Positions 12,829 through 21,603 of a stretch of 64,000 nucleotides of DNA are shown here, piece after piece; position 1 is the stretch's first letter, and every line of letters starts with the position of its first letter. The translations under genes and the position numbers were made by a program. Below the pieces are notes generated by a model. It did no database searches. It saw nothing but the letters and a program-made list of their open reading frames with translations, and was not told the origin of the DNA. The stretch is from Flavobacteriales bacterium. Lineage in GTDB: Bacteria; Bacteroidota; Bacteroidia; Flavobacteriales_F; PHOS-HE28. The DNA is taken from assembly GCA_019638085.1 (NCBI GenBank), contig JAHBUL010000022.1:1-64000 (forward strand), in the 5' to 3' direction.

Positions 12829-13407
12829 ATGGAGCAACGAATGGACCATGCCGAGCTGATCCAGCGCATCCTATCCGGGGAGAGCCGTGCCTTTGGTGAG
12901 CTGGTGGAGCTTTACCAACACATGGTATACACGGTGTGCATGCGCGTGCTTCGCAATCCCGAGGATGCACAGGAAGCCTCCCAGGATGCCTTTGTGAAGG
13001 CGTACCGCAACCTGAGCGGATTCAGCGGCAGTTCCAAATTCTCCACATGGCTTTACACCATCGCATATCGCAGCGCGATCTCCCGCGCACGGCAACGGCG
13101 TACGGATACGGACCATTTGGATGATCTGACCCACCAACCCAGTGCCGCAGGCACCGGGGAAGCGCTGCACAAAAGGGATGTTCGGCAGTACCTCAACCAA
13201 GCGCTGGAAAAGCTGACACCCGAAGAGTCCACCATCCTCAGCCTTCACTACTTGGATGAACAAAGTGTAGAAGAGATCGTCACCATTACCGGGCTGAGCG
13301 CGTCCAATGTGAAAGTGCGCCTGTTCCGTTCGCGGAAGCGATTGGAAGCGGTGCTGAACAAGGAGTTGAACGGCGAAGCACGGAGCTTACTTTTGAACGA
13401 TGCCTGA
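12829..13407 (+). CDS. RNA polymerase ECF-type sigma factor (RpoE-like)
   Basis: A 192-residue extracytoplasmic-function sigma factor. Region 2 spans about residues 20-90, with VYTVCMRVLRNPEDAQEASQ and the promoter-melting segment FSTWLYTIAYR. Region 4 spans about 125-175, with LSLHYLDEQSVEEIVTITG and the recognition helix SASNVKVRLFRSRKRL. The start at 12829 excludes a long in-frame upstream extension without sigma similarity. The downstream small membrane gene overlaps its last 8 bases, the usual arrangement for a sigma factor and its membrane anti-sigma. Upstream, CAATTTTGTAACC at 12793-12805 could be its promoter, possibly self-recognised; that is speculative. Confidence 0.93.
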   Translation: MEQRMDHAELIQRILSGESRAFGELVELYQHMVYTVCMRVLRNPEDAQEASQDAFVKAYRNLSGFSGSSKFSTWLYTIAYRSAISRARQRRTDTDHLDDLTHQPSAAGTGEALHKRDVRQYLNQALEKLTPEESTILSLHYLDEQSVEEIVTITGLSASNVKVRLFRSRKRLEAVLNKELNGEARSLLLNDA

Positions 13408-13783
13408 ATTGAGCGACAACGAATTACGCAAGCTGTTCCAGCAAGCTGGCCACGCCCATGCGCCGGATGCATTGCACCAAACGGTAATGGAGCAGGTGAT
13501 GGGTATCGGCACCGCCCCCGCCGTCAAGCCGTTGATCGCTCCACGGCAGTGGGTTTGGGTGGGCTTGGCCTTGGCCGCCATCACCGCATTGGTCTGGATT
13601 CTTTCCAGCATTGCGCCAGGTGAAGCGGCCAAGCGCTTCACGTCACCCGTCCATCTGGACCTGTCGGCTCTTGCGCAGGCATTGCAGTACTCCACGTGGA
13701 TCGCCATGGCCATGGTGCTGGCCTTCGCGCTTACGCTGGTGGATCGAGTGCTTTCAGGCGCGCATCATCGCGCTTCGCACTGA
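13400..13783 (+). CDS. Putative membrane anti-sigma factor
   Basis: A 127-residue protein overlapping the sigma gene by 8 bases, implying translational coupling. The N-terminal 50 residues are soluble and acidic-to-neutral (MPELSDNELRKLFQQAGHAH). Two membrane segments follow, WVGLALAAITALVWILSS and STWIAMAMVLAFALTLVD, and the tail is short. It has no zinc-finger HxxxCxxC motif, so it is not a classical ZAS anti-sigma. The role is inferred from position and topology; it could be a membrane protein of another function. Confidence 0.6.
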   Translation: MPELSDNELRKLFQQAGHAHAPDALHQTVMEQVMGIGTAPAVKPLIAPRQWVWVGLALAAITALVWILSSIAPGEAAKRFTSPVHLDLSALAQALQYSTWIAMAMVLAFALTLVDRVLSGAHHRASH

Positions 13784-13903
13784 GCCGGTCCACACCAGCA
13801 TCTTCACTATCCGCGAGCGCGGCATCATGGTCCGGTTCAGTGGTACCCTCGGGCACTACGCCCAACTTGTCCAAGCAAGAGTGGTCACTGTTCCACGGTT
13901 GGA

Positions 13904-16177
13904 TCAATGTTCGTCCATGATCGCCGGAATGGCGTCCTCATAGACCGCGCGGGCGTCCTCAATGAACCCGAAGGACTCGTCATCCACCATCAGTTTGCCC
14001 TTGGTGACATGACCCAGCAGGATGAAGGGAACCTTGCTCAAGCGCATCAGGTCCAGGAAGCCGTCCTCCTGATCTTCCGTGATGGCAACTGCCACGCGGC
14101 CTTGGCCTTCACCAAAGAGGAATGCATCCGGACGGATCTCGCTATCGGTAACAATGTCGAAGCCCAAGCCATTGGGCAGGCCCATCTCCACCAAGGTGGT
14201 CCAGAGCCCACCGTCGCTGACATCATGCGCCGACGTGATCAGCTCGCGCTTGATCAAATGCGTGACGATCACGTGGACCAAGTGCTCTTGTGCGAGGTCG
14301 AAGTACGGAGCAGGAGAGCTGACCACGTTGTGGTGCTTCACCAAGTATTCGCTGCTGGCAATATCGTCAGTGATCTTTCCGATGAGGAAGATCAGATGGC
14401 CCTTGGCCTGGAACGCCAAGGTCATGCGCTTGCTGATGTCCTCCACCACACCGACCATGCCGATGGTGGGTGTTGGGAATACGGCCACTTCCTTGCCGTC
14501 GATCAACGACTGGTTGTAGAAGCTGACGTTGCCGCCGGTAACCGGCGTTTTGAATTCGATGCACGCCTCGGACATGCCTTTGATGGCTTGCTCAAACTGC
14601 CAGTAGACCTCGGGGTCATACGGGTTGCCGAAGTTGAGGCAGTTGGTCACGCCGGCCGGCTCTCCCCCACTGCACACGATGTTCCGTGCGGCCTCGCTTA
14701 CGGCGATCATGGTGCCCACGTACGGGTCCGCGTTCACGTAGCGTGCGTTGCAATCCACCGTTACAGCCAGTGCTTTTTTGCCACCGGCCTCCTTCAGCAG
14801 CACCAGGCCCGCATCACTGGGGGCGTTCGTGCTCATGTTCAGGGTGCGGACCATGGTATCGTACTGTTCATGGATCCAGCGCTTGCTGGCGATGTTCGGG
14901 CTGGCCAAGAGTTCATAGGCCACTTGCTCCAGATCCTGCGGTACAGGCACCATGTCCGTCTTGAACTTGCGGTTCTCCGCAATGCTCGCGGGCTCCTTCC
15001 GCTCCCGATGGTACACGGGTGCGCCGCCTCCGAGCACCAAGCTTTCCGCAGGCACTTCGGCCACGAGCTCACCGTGCCAGAAAAAGCGCAGGTTGTCCCC
15101 CTCGGTCACGGTGCCGATCTCCACGCAATGGAGATCCCACTTATCAAAAATGGCCTTTACCTCTTGGTCACGTCCTTTCTTCACAACCACCAGCATGCGC
15201 TCTTGGCTTTCGCTGAGGAGGATCTCCCAAGGCTGCATGTCCTGCTGGCGCAAGGGCACTTTGTCCAAGGTGATGTCCATGCCGCAGCCTCCTTTGGCGC
15301 TCATTTCGCTGGTGCTGCAGGAAATGCCCGCTGCGCCCATGTCCTGCATGCCGATGATGGCATCGGTCTCCGCGAGTTCAAGCGAGGCCTCCAAAAGCAG
15401 TTTCTCCATGAACGGGTCCCCTACCTGTACGGCAGGCAGGTCGTCCATGCTGGTGCCGGTGATGTCCTTGCTGGCGAAGGAAGCTCCGTGGATGCCGTCC
15501 TTGCCGGTGGCACTGCCCACGATGTAAACCGGGTTGCCCACCCCGTGTGAGGTGGCGCTGATCACCTTGTCCGCGCGGACGATGCCCACGCTCATGGCGT
15601 TCACCAACGGGTTGGTGGTGTAGCAGGGATCGAAGTAGGCCTCACCGCCGAGCACGGGCACGCCGAAAGCATTGCCGTAGTCACCGATACCCTTTACCAC
15701 ACCGCGCATGTGCCAGCGGCTGCTGGCCTGGTTGGCGATGTCGCCGAAGCGGAGTGAGTTGAGCTGGGCGATGGGGCGCGCACCCATGGTGAAGATGTCG
15801 CGGTTGATGCCGCCCACGCCGGTGGCGGCGCCTTGGTAGGGCTCGATGGCACTGGGGTGGTTGTGGCTTTCGATCTTGAAGGCACAGGCCCAGCCATCCC
15901 CGATATCGATCAGGCCGGCGTTCTCCTGTCCGGCCTCGGCCAGGATCTTCGGACCGGTACGCGGCAGGGTCTTCAACAGGGCGATGGAGTTCTTGTAGGA
16001 GCAGTGTTCGCTCCACATCGCGCTGTAGATGCCGAGTTCCGTGAAGTTGGGTGTGCGGCCCAGGATCTCCTGGATCTTCTCGAATTCCTCTTTCAGCAGG
16101 CCGAGCTTCTTCGCGGTTTCCAGCGTTGCCTCTTCCTGTATGGTCGCCTCGGGGGCGTTCTTGGTCTTTGTTGCCAT
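13904..16177 (-). CDS. purL: Phosphoribosylformylglycinamidine synthase, small PurL type
   Basis: The 757-residue PurL catalyses the ATP-dependent amidation of FGAR to FGAM in purine synthesis. It is the short form that needs PurQ (glutaminase) and PurS; neither is in the window. Motifs include [39 protein letters not shown] and the second AIRS-like half with [16 protein letters not shown]. The start at 16177 ([10 protein letters not shown]) is favoured over 16210 because TTTCTTTG (complement of 16186-16193) stands 8 bases ahead and the extra residues are not family-like. It is a single transcription unit. Confidence 0.96.
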   Translation of the reverse strand: MATKTKNAPEATIQEEATLETAKKLGLLKEEFEKIQEILGRTPNFTELGIYSAMWSEHCSYKNSIALLKTLPRTGPKILAEAGQENAGLIDIGDGWACAFKIESHNHPSAIEPYQGAATGVGGINRDIFTMGARPIAQLNSLRFGDIANQASSRWHMRGVVKGIGDYGNAFGVPVLGGEAYFDPCYTTNPLVNAMSVGIVRADKVISATSHGVGNPVYIVGSATGKDGIHGASFASKDITGTSMDDLPAVQVGDPFMEKLLLEASLELAETDAIIGMQDMGAAGISCSTSEMSAKGGCGMDITLDKVPLRQQDMQPWEILLSESQERMLVVVKKGRDQEVKAIFDKWDLHCVEIGTVTEGDNLRFFWHGELVAEVPAESLVLGGGAPVYHRERKEPASIAENRKFKTDMVPVPQDLEQVAYELLASPNIASKRWIHEQYDTMVRTLNMSTNAPSDAGLVLLKEAGGKKALAVTVDCNARYVNADPYVGTMIAVSEAARNIVCSGGEPAGVTNCLNFGNPYDPEVYWQFEQAIKGMSEACIEFKTPVTGGNVSFYNQSLIDGKEVAVFPTPTIGMVGVVEDISKRMTLAFQAKGHLIFLIGKITDDIASSEYLVKHHNVVSSPAPYFDLAQEHLVHVIVTHLIKRELITSAHDVSDGGLWTTLVEMGLPNGLGFDIVTDSEIRPDAFLFGEGQGRVAVAITEDQEDGFLDLMRLSKVPFILLGHVTKGKLMVDDESFGFIEDARAVYEDAIPAIMDEH

Positions 16178-16289
16178 TGCGAGTGCAAAGAAACGGCTTA
16201 TACCCTGCATGGGGAACTTGGATGAGCGCAGAAATGGGTAGGTTCTGACACAAAGCCACAGATCCTAGCAGAAGAACGGTGGGCCTTAA

Positions 16290-16345
16290 GAAGGGAAAAC
16301 CGCAGATAGCGCAGATTTACGCAGATGGATGCGCGCAGATAGTGT
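16290..16345. repeat. Intergenic CGCAGAT repeats
   Basis: The segment between purL and the next gene contains CCGCAGATAGCGCAGATTTACGCAGATGGATGCGCGCAGATAG-like spacing, with four CGCAGAT units in about 40 bases. A similar stretch (ACGCAGATGACGCGGA) lies at 59926-59942. Such units are dispersed between genes in many Bacteroidetes genomes; no function is known to me. Confidence 0.5.
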
Positions 16346-16435
16346 TGGGCGCACTTCGCACCGGGGCTGCTCGCGGATGCGGGGTGCCGATCTAGCGGGA
16401 AGAACTGAAGAGCAATTGGCGGGCAAAGTACTTGC

Positions 16436-16768
16436 TTACCGTGCGTGAGAACCAGAGGGGACAGCTTCGTTTGGTACCAGCACATACTGATACTGCAGGT
16501 CCAGCTTGCTCGCATCCAAGGTATCCAACATCCCTTGTGTAAGCCGAATGGGATACAGCGAACGGTTCACCGGCTTTTCCATCATGCGCAGCCAATCGGC
16601 TGCGGCCATGTCCTTGGGGCAGTTGGCGAGTAGCACGGCGCGGGTTGGGGCGTTCAAGCCCTCATCCCCCGGCCCCTTCTCCGAGGGAGAAGGGGAGTCG
16701 GGGGGTGCTTGCGCCCAAACCAACACCGGCACAAAAGCCAGCAAGAACACCAATTTTCGCATCTTCAT
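16436..16768 (-). CDS. Small secreted protein of unknown function, carrying a repeat insertion
   Basis: A 110-residue protein with signal peptide MKMRKLVFLLAFVPVLVWA. The ATG overlaps the stop of the preceding T9SS gene (ATGA at 16765-16768), so the two are co-transcribed. Residues about 22-37 (PPDSPSPSEKGPGDEG) are encoded by a GC-rich palindromic repeat at 16659-16702, apparently inserted in frame. The rest (PKDMAAADWLRMMEKPVNRSLYPIRLTQGMLDTLDASKLD) resembles no family I know. The native protein without the insertion would be about 90 residues. Confidence 0.55.
   Translation of the reverse strand: MKMRKLVFLLAFVPVLVWAQAPPDSPSPSEKGPGDEGLNAPTRAVLLANCPKDMAAADWLRMMEKPVNRSLYPIRLTQGMLDTLDASKLDLQYQYVLVPNEAVPSGSHAR
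16659..16702 (+). repeat. CCCTCA-CCCCCGGCCCC palindromic repeat, copy 1
   Basis: A GC-rich interrupted palindrome, CCCTCATCCCCCGGCCCC followed by TTCTCCGAGGGAGAAGGGGAG, lying inside the small secreted protein gene. A second copy in the opposite orientation is at 17006-17042. The family is the dispersed element whose translation reads LTPGPSPxERG in many bacteria. Confidence 0.75.
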
Positions 16769-18297
16769 GGCGCAACAATTAAGCGTGTGGATATGGACCG
16801 AACGCCCCACCGCAAGGTACAGTTGTACATCCTTGCCGCCTGCCCAGCCAGCTCCACTTGGTGTACCGTGCTCCACTGCGGGATGCGTTCCCGCAGCATC
16901 ATGCGGCCCGCTACATCCCGCACCTCCAACCACCCCACGCCAGCATGGGCCGGGTAGCCCAGCACAAAGCGCCCATCCGCACTGGGGTTTGGAAATGCAC
17001 GCACCGCCCCCCTCTCCTTGGGAGAGGGGCCGGGGGTGAGGGCAGTACTCAACCCCAAGCTATCGCAAACACTCCCCACCACCGGCCCCAAAAAGTAGTT
17101 GGGGTGGTTGGGTAGTGAGTTTGAGTAGTACCTAGGCAACTCAACCCCGTGCTGCTCCATATTGCAGGCCAAGCCCGGCTCATCCGGGTTGTGGATCACA
17201 TGTAGGCGCAGGGTGCTACTGCCAGTGCCGAAGTACACATGTCCATCCGGAGCTAATTGTGCAAGGTCAAACGCAGTTGCGAAAGGTGGGGAGGGCGAAT
17301 AGGTGCTATCCCAAGCTGCAATATGCACCATGCTGGCACCAATGTCATCCGCATCGGTATCGTATTGGTAGACGTTCAATACCGCAGAGGTATAGAGGAA
17401 GCGGCTATTGGGTGAAAAGGCCAAGCCGACCCCGAGAAGGGTATCTGCCGTTTGTACATGGACCGCGTTGGAAAATAGCCCCGTGCAACGATCGAAATCG
17501 AACACGTCCAAGTGGCCGAAGTTGCCCAGCTTGGCGTAGTAGGCATAGCGGCTACCATCTGGCGAGAAGCAGACCTGGCCAAAATCGGGTGGACGGACCA
17601 CCCCCACGGCTTGCTCACCATCCACGCTCACTCCTTCCGGAGAAACCAACAAGCGGTGATAGATATTGCTGTTTGCCTCATGGCAGAATACCCACCAGTC
17701 CCGTCCATTGGCGTGGCGAACTGCGGTGATCCGTCCAATATTCAGGGTATCATGGATCAGCACTTGGTTTTTGACCACCACACCGCCCAAGCCATTATCC
17801 AAGGTGGTGTTCACTGTGGTCAAATACAGATAATGTGCAGTTGTGGCGAGCGGGTCGTCCAACGTTCCGTGAAAGAGGTAATAGATGTTCGGGTCGTCCG
17901 GCTTGGGTAGGATCAAACATGCCTGTGGGATCAGTAGGCCATCCGGGTGCTGGGATTGCTGTGAGGTGTACCAACTGGGGTTGAGCCCCCCTCCGTTCAG
18001 CATGGTATCGCCAGTGGCGTTGGCAATGCGCACACCGTTGGTGCTGAAGAGCAGGTTACCTTGCTCGTCAGTGATATTGGCGCTCGTGCGGAAGAAATTC
18101 ATGTTCCTGTCCACGGTGGAAATGACCCGGGTACCAGAGATGAAATCTATATCAACCCCACCCAAAGCCGTGTCGATTCCTGCAGCCACATACCCCCCCA
18201 TCCACAGGTTGTTCACCCCTTGCTGGGCTCGCACATTCATGGAAAAACAAGCCATGGCGAGCACTAACGTCACACAAACCCTGATCAAGGGATTCAT
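16765..18297 (-). CDS. Secreted beta-propeller-like protein with T9SS sorting domain
   Basis: A 510-residue protein with a signal peptide (PLIRVCVTLVLAMACFSMNVRA). The body has repeated strands such as QVCFSPDGSRYAYYAKLGN and LAFSPNSRFLYTSAVLNVYQY, typical of WD40/PD40-like propellers. The C-terminal 85 residues form a T9SS type A sorting domain: RAFPNPSADGRFVLGYP, WLEVRDVAGRM and a terminal TRLIVAP. The protein should be exported across the outer membrane and attached or released. Between propeller and sorting domain, residues LTPGPSPKERGA come from a palindromic repeat (17006-17042). The start at 18297 gives the cleanest signal peptide; 18327 is also in frame and overlaps the upstream gene's stop. 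Confidence 0.85.
   Translation of the reverse strand: MNPLIRVCVTLVLAMACFSMNVRAQQGVNNLWMGGYVAAGIDTALGGVDIDFISGTRVISTVDRNMNFFRTSANITDEQGNLLFSTNGVRIANATGDTMLNGGGLNPSWYTSQQSQHPDGLLIPQACLILPKPDDPNIYYLFHGTLDDPLATTAHYLYLTTVNTTLDNGLGGVVVKNQVLIHDTLNIGRITAVRHANGRDWWVFCHEANSNIYHRLLVSPEGVSVDGEQAVGVVRPPDFGQVCFSPDGSRYAYYAKLGNFGHLDVFDFDRCTGLFSNAVHVQTADTLLGVGLAFSPNSRFLYTSAVLNVYQYDTDADDIGASMVHIAAWDSTYSPSPPFATAFDLAQLAPDGHVYFGTGSSTLRLHVIHNPDEPGLACNMEQHGVELPRYYSNSLPNHPNYFLGPVVGSVCDSLGLSTALTPGPSPKERGAVRAFPNPSADGRFVLGYPAHAGVGWLEVRDVAGRMMLRERIPQWSTVHQVELAGQAARMYNCTLRWGVRSISTRLIVAP
17006..17042 (-). repeat. CCCTCA-CCCCCGGCCCC palindromic repeat, copy 2
   Basis: On the minus strand CCCTCACCCCCGGCCCC is followed by TCTCCCAAGGAGAGGGGGGC. 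It is translated in frame as LTPGPSPKERG in the T9SS protein and sits in the linker before the sorting domain, where an insertion is least harmful. It is inverted relative to copy 1. Confidence 0.8.
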
Positions 18298-18323
18298 GCG
18301 GCGCGCGTGTATTTGACAGCGGT

Positions 18324-18650
18324 TCATCGACTGATCGCCAGTTTACCTTCACCTATTAGGTTCAAAGGACCACGTACCTGATAGTGGTAGAGTGCAGGCG
18401 AAAGTCCGGAAGTACTGAACTCAAATCGAACTGTTTCAGCAGGCAGGTTGTAGCGCATTACTTCTGCGCCGATGGTATTGAACACGACGAATACACTTGG
18501 TGTACTCAGTTCTTCCGTGAGCACCAACGTGGCCCGATCCCTTGCCGGGTTGGGCACCACACCAACGTAAGTAGCATCCTGTGCCTTAATGCTCTTCACG
18601 ATGATACCATGTGGCAGGCACAACTGCTGATCGTCGAAGTAGATGGACAT
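18324..18650 (-). pseudogene. Orphan T9SS sorting domain, probable 3' remnant of a larger cargo gene
   Basis: The 108 codons encode almost only a T9SS type A C-terminal domain: VGVVPNPARDRATLVLTEEL, VFNTIGAEVMRYNLP, LSPALYHYQVRG and terminal GEGKLAISR. There is no signal peptide, and T9SS cargo must first cross the inner membrane by Sec, so the product could not be exported. The 170 bases upstream (18651-18820) are AT-rich and lack a recognisable coding extension. The simplest reading is a truncated gene. Its last four bases overlap the possible start at 18327 of the next cargo gene. Confidence 0.65.
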
Positions 18651-18824
18651 CGGGTGAGGGGTTGGGGATTTACGCTACTATATTAGAGAGTAATATTCAG
18701 TTGACTAACCATTTACGCAGACCAATTTCTGGGAAACTCTTCCTTTTATAGCGAATAGAACACCAGTTTCTCATCCAACATCTAATTAAAGCGGATCCAG
18801 GAGTCCGAAGCACCCGAAGCTCCA

Positions 18825-20060
18825 TCAAGGCTCAGCGTACAACAGGTACGGCTTCCTCATCACCCTGAAAGCATCCAAGTCCTTCTGCCAACCGGCCCGG
18901 ATCACCTCTTCGGACTTACCGGCTTCCACGGCCTTTCGCAGGGTGGAGTTGCCAGCCAGCTTGTCGAAGAAGGAATTGAAGAACTTCTTCTTGTCCACGC
19001 TGTTCGTGTACATACCGATGAGCCATTCCAGGTTCAATCGGTGATCAAGCCTGCTGTAGATCTCTCCGTAGGAACTGAGGTCCAACCCCGTGCAGAGCTG
19101 ATCGCGATAGGGTGGATCCTTGGCCCCTGGAACCGAGCGCGGCGTGAAGGTGAACGCGCCCAAGGGGCAATCGGGATAGCCGATGCACTGAAAAGGCTGC
19201 GCCGTGCCGCGGCCTACGCTTACGATGGTGCCTTCGAAAAGGCCGAGCGCGGGATAGAGGTAAATGGCGGACATGTTCGGCAGGTTGGGCGATGGTTTTA
19301 TCGGTAGCTCGTAGTAGCTGCTGTGGTCGTAGCCGGTGCAGGCGATCACGCTAAGATCGCACTTCACGCCTCCTTTCAGCCATCCCTCGCCGTTGATCAT
19401 GCGCGCGTATTCGCCCATGGTCATGCCGTGTACCAGCGGCACGGGGTGCATGCCCACGAAGCTGCGGAAGGCGGTATCCAGCACCGGCCCGTCCACGAAG
19501 AAACCGTTTGGGTTGGGGCGGTCCAGCACGATCACGGCCTTGTGCTCCTCGGCTGCTGCCTCCATCACGTAGTGCAAGGTGCTGATGTAGGTGTAGAAGC
19601 GCACACCCACGTCCTGGATGTCGAATACCAGCACGTCCACATCCTTCAGCTGCTCGGCACTGGGCTTTTTGTTCTTTCCGTAGAGCGAGACCACTTGCAG
19701 CCTGGTCCGCTTGTCGCGTTCATTGGCCACCTGCTCGCCCGCATCGGCTTCTCCGCGGAAGCCATGTTCCGGCGCGAAGACCTTCACGACGTCCATGCCG
19801 ATGGAAAGCAGTGAATCCACCAGGTGGGTAGGACCGATCATGCCGGTCTGGTTCGTTACCACTGCGATGCGTTTTCCGCGCAGCAGCGGAATGTATTGGT
19901 CGGTGCGTTCGGCCCCCACCTGGATCGGTGCATTGGCGAAAGTGGGCACCTGCTCGGGCTGTGCCGCTTGTTCCTGCGCAGGTGCCGGAACCTGGCAGCT
20001 TACAAGCACGAGGAGTGCGGCTATCTTCGCCGCGAACCCCATGGGCTTCGCACATTTCAT
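18825..20060 (-). CDS. Exo-beta-N-acetylmuramidase NamZ-like lipoprotein (DUF1343)
   Basis: A 411-residue lipoprotein (signal peptide ending LLVLVSC, Cys at residue 22). The DUF1343 core is evident: GKRIAVVTNQTGMIGPTHLVD, FAPEHGFRG, VFDIQDVGVRFYTYISTL, VLDRPNPNGFFVDGPVLD, PSPNLPNMSAIYLYPALGLFEGT and SVGRGTAQPFQ. Characterised members (NamZ, GH171) remove N-acetylmuramic acid from the non-reducing end of peptidoglycan fragments, a wall-recycling step. The start at 20060 yields a normal lipoprotein signal; 20042 would also work. Both overlap the divergent permease gene starting at 20041. Confidence 0.88.
   Translation of the reverse strand: MKCAKPMGFAAKIAALLVLVSCQVPAPAQEQAAQPEQVPTFANAPIQVGAERTDQYIPLLRGKRIAVVTNQTGMIGPTHLVDSLLSIGMDVVKVFAPEHGFRGEADAGEQVANERDKRTRLQVVSLYGKNKKPSAEQLKDVDVLVFDIQDVGVRFYTYISTLHYVMEAAAEEHKAVIVLDRPNPNGFFVDGPVLDTAFRSFVGMHPVPLVHGMTMGEYARMINGEGWLKGGVKCDLSVIACTGYDHSSYYELPIKPSPNLPNMSAIYLYPALGLFEGTIVSVGRGTAQPFQCIGYPDCPLGAFTFTPRSVPGAKDPPYRDQLCTGLDLSSYGEIYSRLDHRLNLEWLIGMYTNSVDKKKFFNSFFDKLAGNSTLRKAVEAGKSEEVIRAGWQKDLDAFRVMRKPYLLYAEP
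20022..20029 (+). promoter_or_regulatory. Putative -7 box TATCTTCG for the permease gene
   Basis: TATCTTCG differs from TAnnTTTG at one base and lies 11 bases before the permease ATG at 20041, inside the coding sequence of the divergent NamZ-like gene. Transcription from it would give a leader of only a few bases. Confidence 0.4.
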
Positions 20061-21573
20061 CGCCCGCCGCATCCTCAGCGACAGGGACCGGCAGGACCGG
20101 CTCTCGCGTCCTATCGTGCTTATTGCAATACTTGGCATTGTGATCGGTATGGCGGTGATGATACTCACCGTGGGTATCAGTACGGGGTTTCAAGGCGAAG
20201 TCCGGGCCAAAGTAACAGGTGCCGGGGCGCATATCGAGATCGTTCCGCTCTCCCAGTCGGATGTGAACGAATCTTCCCGGGTACGGATCGATCAGCCATT
20301 CTATCCCTGGCTGGATACCGTGCCGGGCATTGCCCACATCCAGATCTTCGCGCTGAAGCCGGGGATCGTGGAAACGGACGAGGACATCCAAGGCGTAGTG
20401 GTGAAGGGTGTCGGGGCCGACCACGACTGGACCTTTCTACAGCGGCACTTGATCGCCGGCACGGTGCTTTCCATCGGCGACAGCGTGCGGCCGCAAGTGC
20501 TGATCAGCAACTGGATGGCGAAGCGCCTGCGCCGGGTCCTTGGGGACGAGCTCACTGTTTACCTGATCAAAGGGCGGGAGGACATCCGCCCGCGGAAATA
20601 CCAGATCACGGGCATCTATGAGACGGGCTTGGAAAAAGTGGATCACCAAGTGGTCTATGTGGATATCGGCCACATCCAGCGCTTCGCGCAGTGGGGCTTG
20701 CAGGCCGAGATCGCTGCTTCCGATGCGGTGACGGGTAAAGGCATCGCCATCGAAGGGCTGGCTTTCGGGGGTGATGGTGACTTCAGCTATGATTGGCCGG
20801 GGACATCCCTTTACGGTAAAGGCCCGCATACCATCTGCACGCGGAAGGACACCACCCTGATGCTGGTGGTAAGCGATAACGCCGGGGCCCTCCCGGACAC
20901 CGCATGGGTGACCATTCGCCCAAAAGCCGGAATGGCCGACAGCCCCTGCATCGCCTATGCTTCGACGGACATCATCCGGCGAACCAGCGGAGGCAGCTAC
21001 AAGGACTATTGCGGCGGATTCGAGGTCTCGCTGAAGGACTATCGCGACCTGGCCACCATGGACGACCTGATCTACCGCGACTACCTCGGTGCCGGGCTAC
21101 GGACGGTCACGGTCCGGCAGAAGTTCCCCGAGATCTTCTCCTGGTTGGAATTGCTGGACACCAATGTAGTGGTGGTGATCCTGCTGATGGTGATCGTGGC
21201 CATCATCAACATGACCTCGGCCTTGTTGATCATCATTTTGGAACGCACGAACATGATCGGCGTGCTGAAGGCACTGGGCACCGGCAACCGGACCATCCGG
21301 CGGATCTTCCTGATCGATGCAGCCTACATCATGGGCATCGGCATTATCCTTGGGGATGTATTGGGGATCGGGCTGGCTTTGATACAAAAGCAATTCGGCC
21401 TCGCCCGCCTGCCGATCGAGAGCTACTACGTGGACCAAGTTCCGGTGGACCTCTCTCTTTGGCCGATCCTGGCCTTGAACATCGGGGTGCTGGTGGTGTG
21501 CGTGCTGGCACTGGTGTTGCCGAGCATGTACGTGTCGCGCATCGCCCCGGCCAAGGCGATCCGGTTCGAGTAG
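20041..21573 (+). CDS. LolC/LolE-type ABC transporter permease with inserted beta domain
   Basis: A 510-residue permease of the FtsX/MacB class used by the Lol system, which releases lipoproteins from the inner membrane. The N-terminus (ARRILSDRDRQDRLSRP) and first membrane segment (VLIAILGIVIGMAVMILTVG) match the family. Three more segments lie near the C-terminus (VVVVILLMVIVAIINM, YIMGIGIILGDVLGIGLAL, ILALNIGVLVVCVLALVLP), and it ends in RIAPAKAIRFE. The periplasmic domain is interrupted at about residues 218-323 by roughly 105 residues with a PKD/Ig-like strand pattern (LMLVVSDNAGALPDTAWVTI); typical members are about 400 residues. No ATPase gene is adjacent. The start overlaps the divergent NamZ-like gene by 20 bases. 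Confidence 0.85.
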   Translation: MGFAHFIARRILSDRDRQDRLSRPIVLIAILGIVIGMAVMILTVGISTGFQGEVRAKVTGAGAHIEIVPLSQSDVNESSRVRIDQPFYPWLDTVPGIAHIQIFALKPGIVETDEDIQGVVVKGVGADHDWTFLQRHLIAGTVLSIGDSVRPQVLISNWMAKRLRRVLGDELTVYLIKGREDIRPRKYQITGIYETGLEKVDHQVVYVDIGHIQRFAQWGLQAEIAASDAVTGKGIAIEGLAFGGDGDFSYDWPGTSLYGKGPHTICTRKDTTLMLVVSDNAGALPDTAWVTIRPKAGMADSPCIAYASTDIIRRTSGGSYKDYCGGFEVSLKDYRDLATMDDLIYRDYLGAGLRTVTVRQKFPEIFSWLELLDTNVVVVILLMVIVAIINMTSALLIIILERTNMIGVLKALGTGNRTIRRIFLIDAAYIMGIGIILGDVLGIGLALIQKQFGLARLPIESYYVDQVPVDLSLWPILALNIGVLVVCVLALVLPSMYVSRIAPAKAIRFE

Positions 21574-21602
21574 GGGCCGAAGATCTTCGGCCCCTACTCG
21601 AA
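21565..21602. repeat. 38-base perfect palindrome at the permease stop codon
   Basis: TTCGAGTAGGGGCCGAAGA and its reverse complement meet at 21583/21584 with no mismatch. The permease stop codon TAG lies within the left arm. It may act as a terminator-like hairpin but has no T run. The GTAGGGGC outer arms resemble those of the palindrome at 21660. Confidence 0.85.
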
Positions 21603-21603
21603 T

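Noticed and set aside
13907-15550. A 547-codon plus-strand frame over purL
   Set aside because: It is the antisense shadow of purL, His/Asp-rich and without start context.
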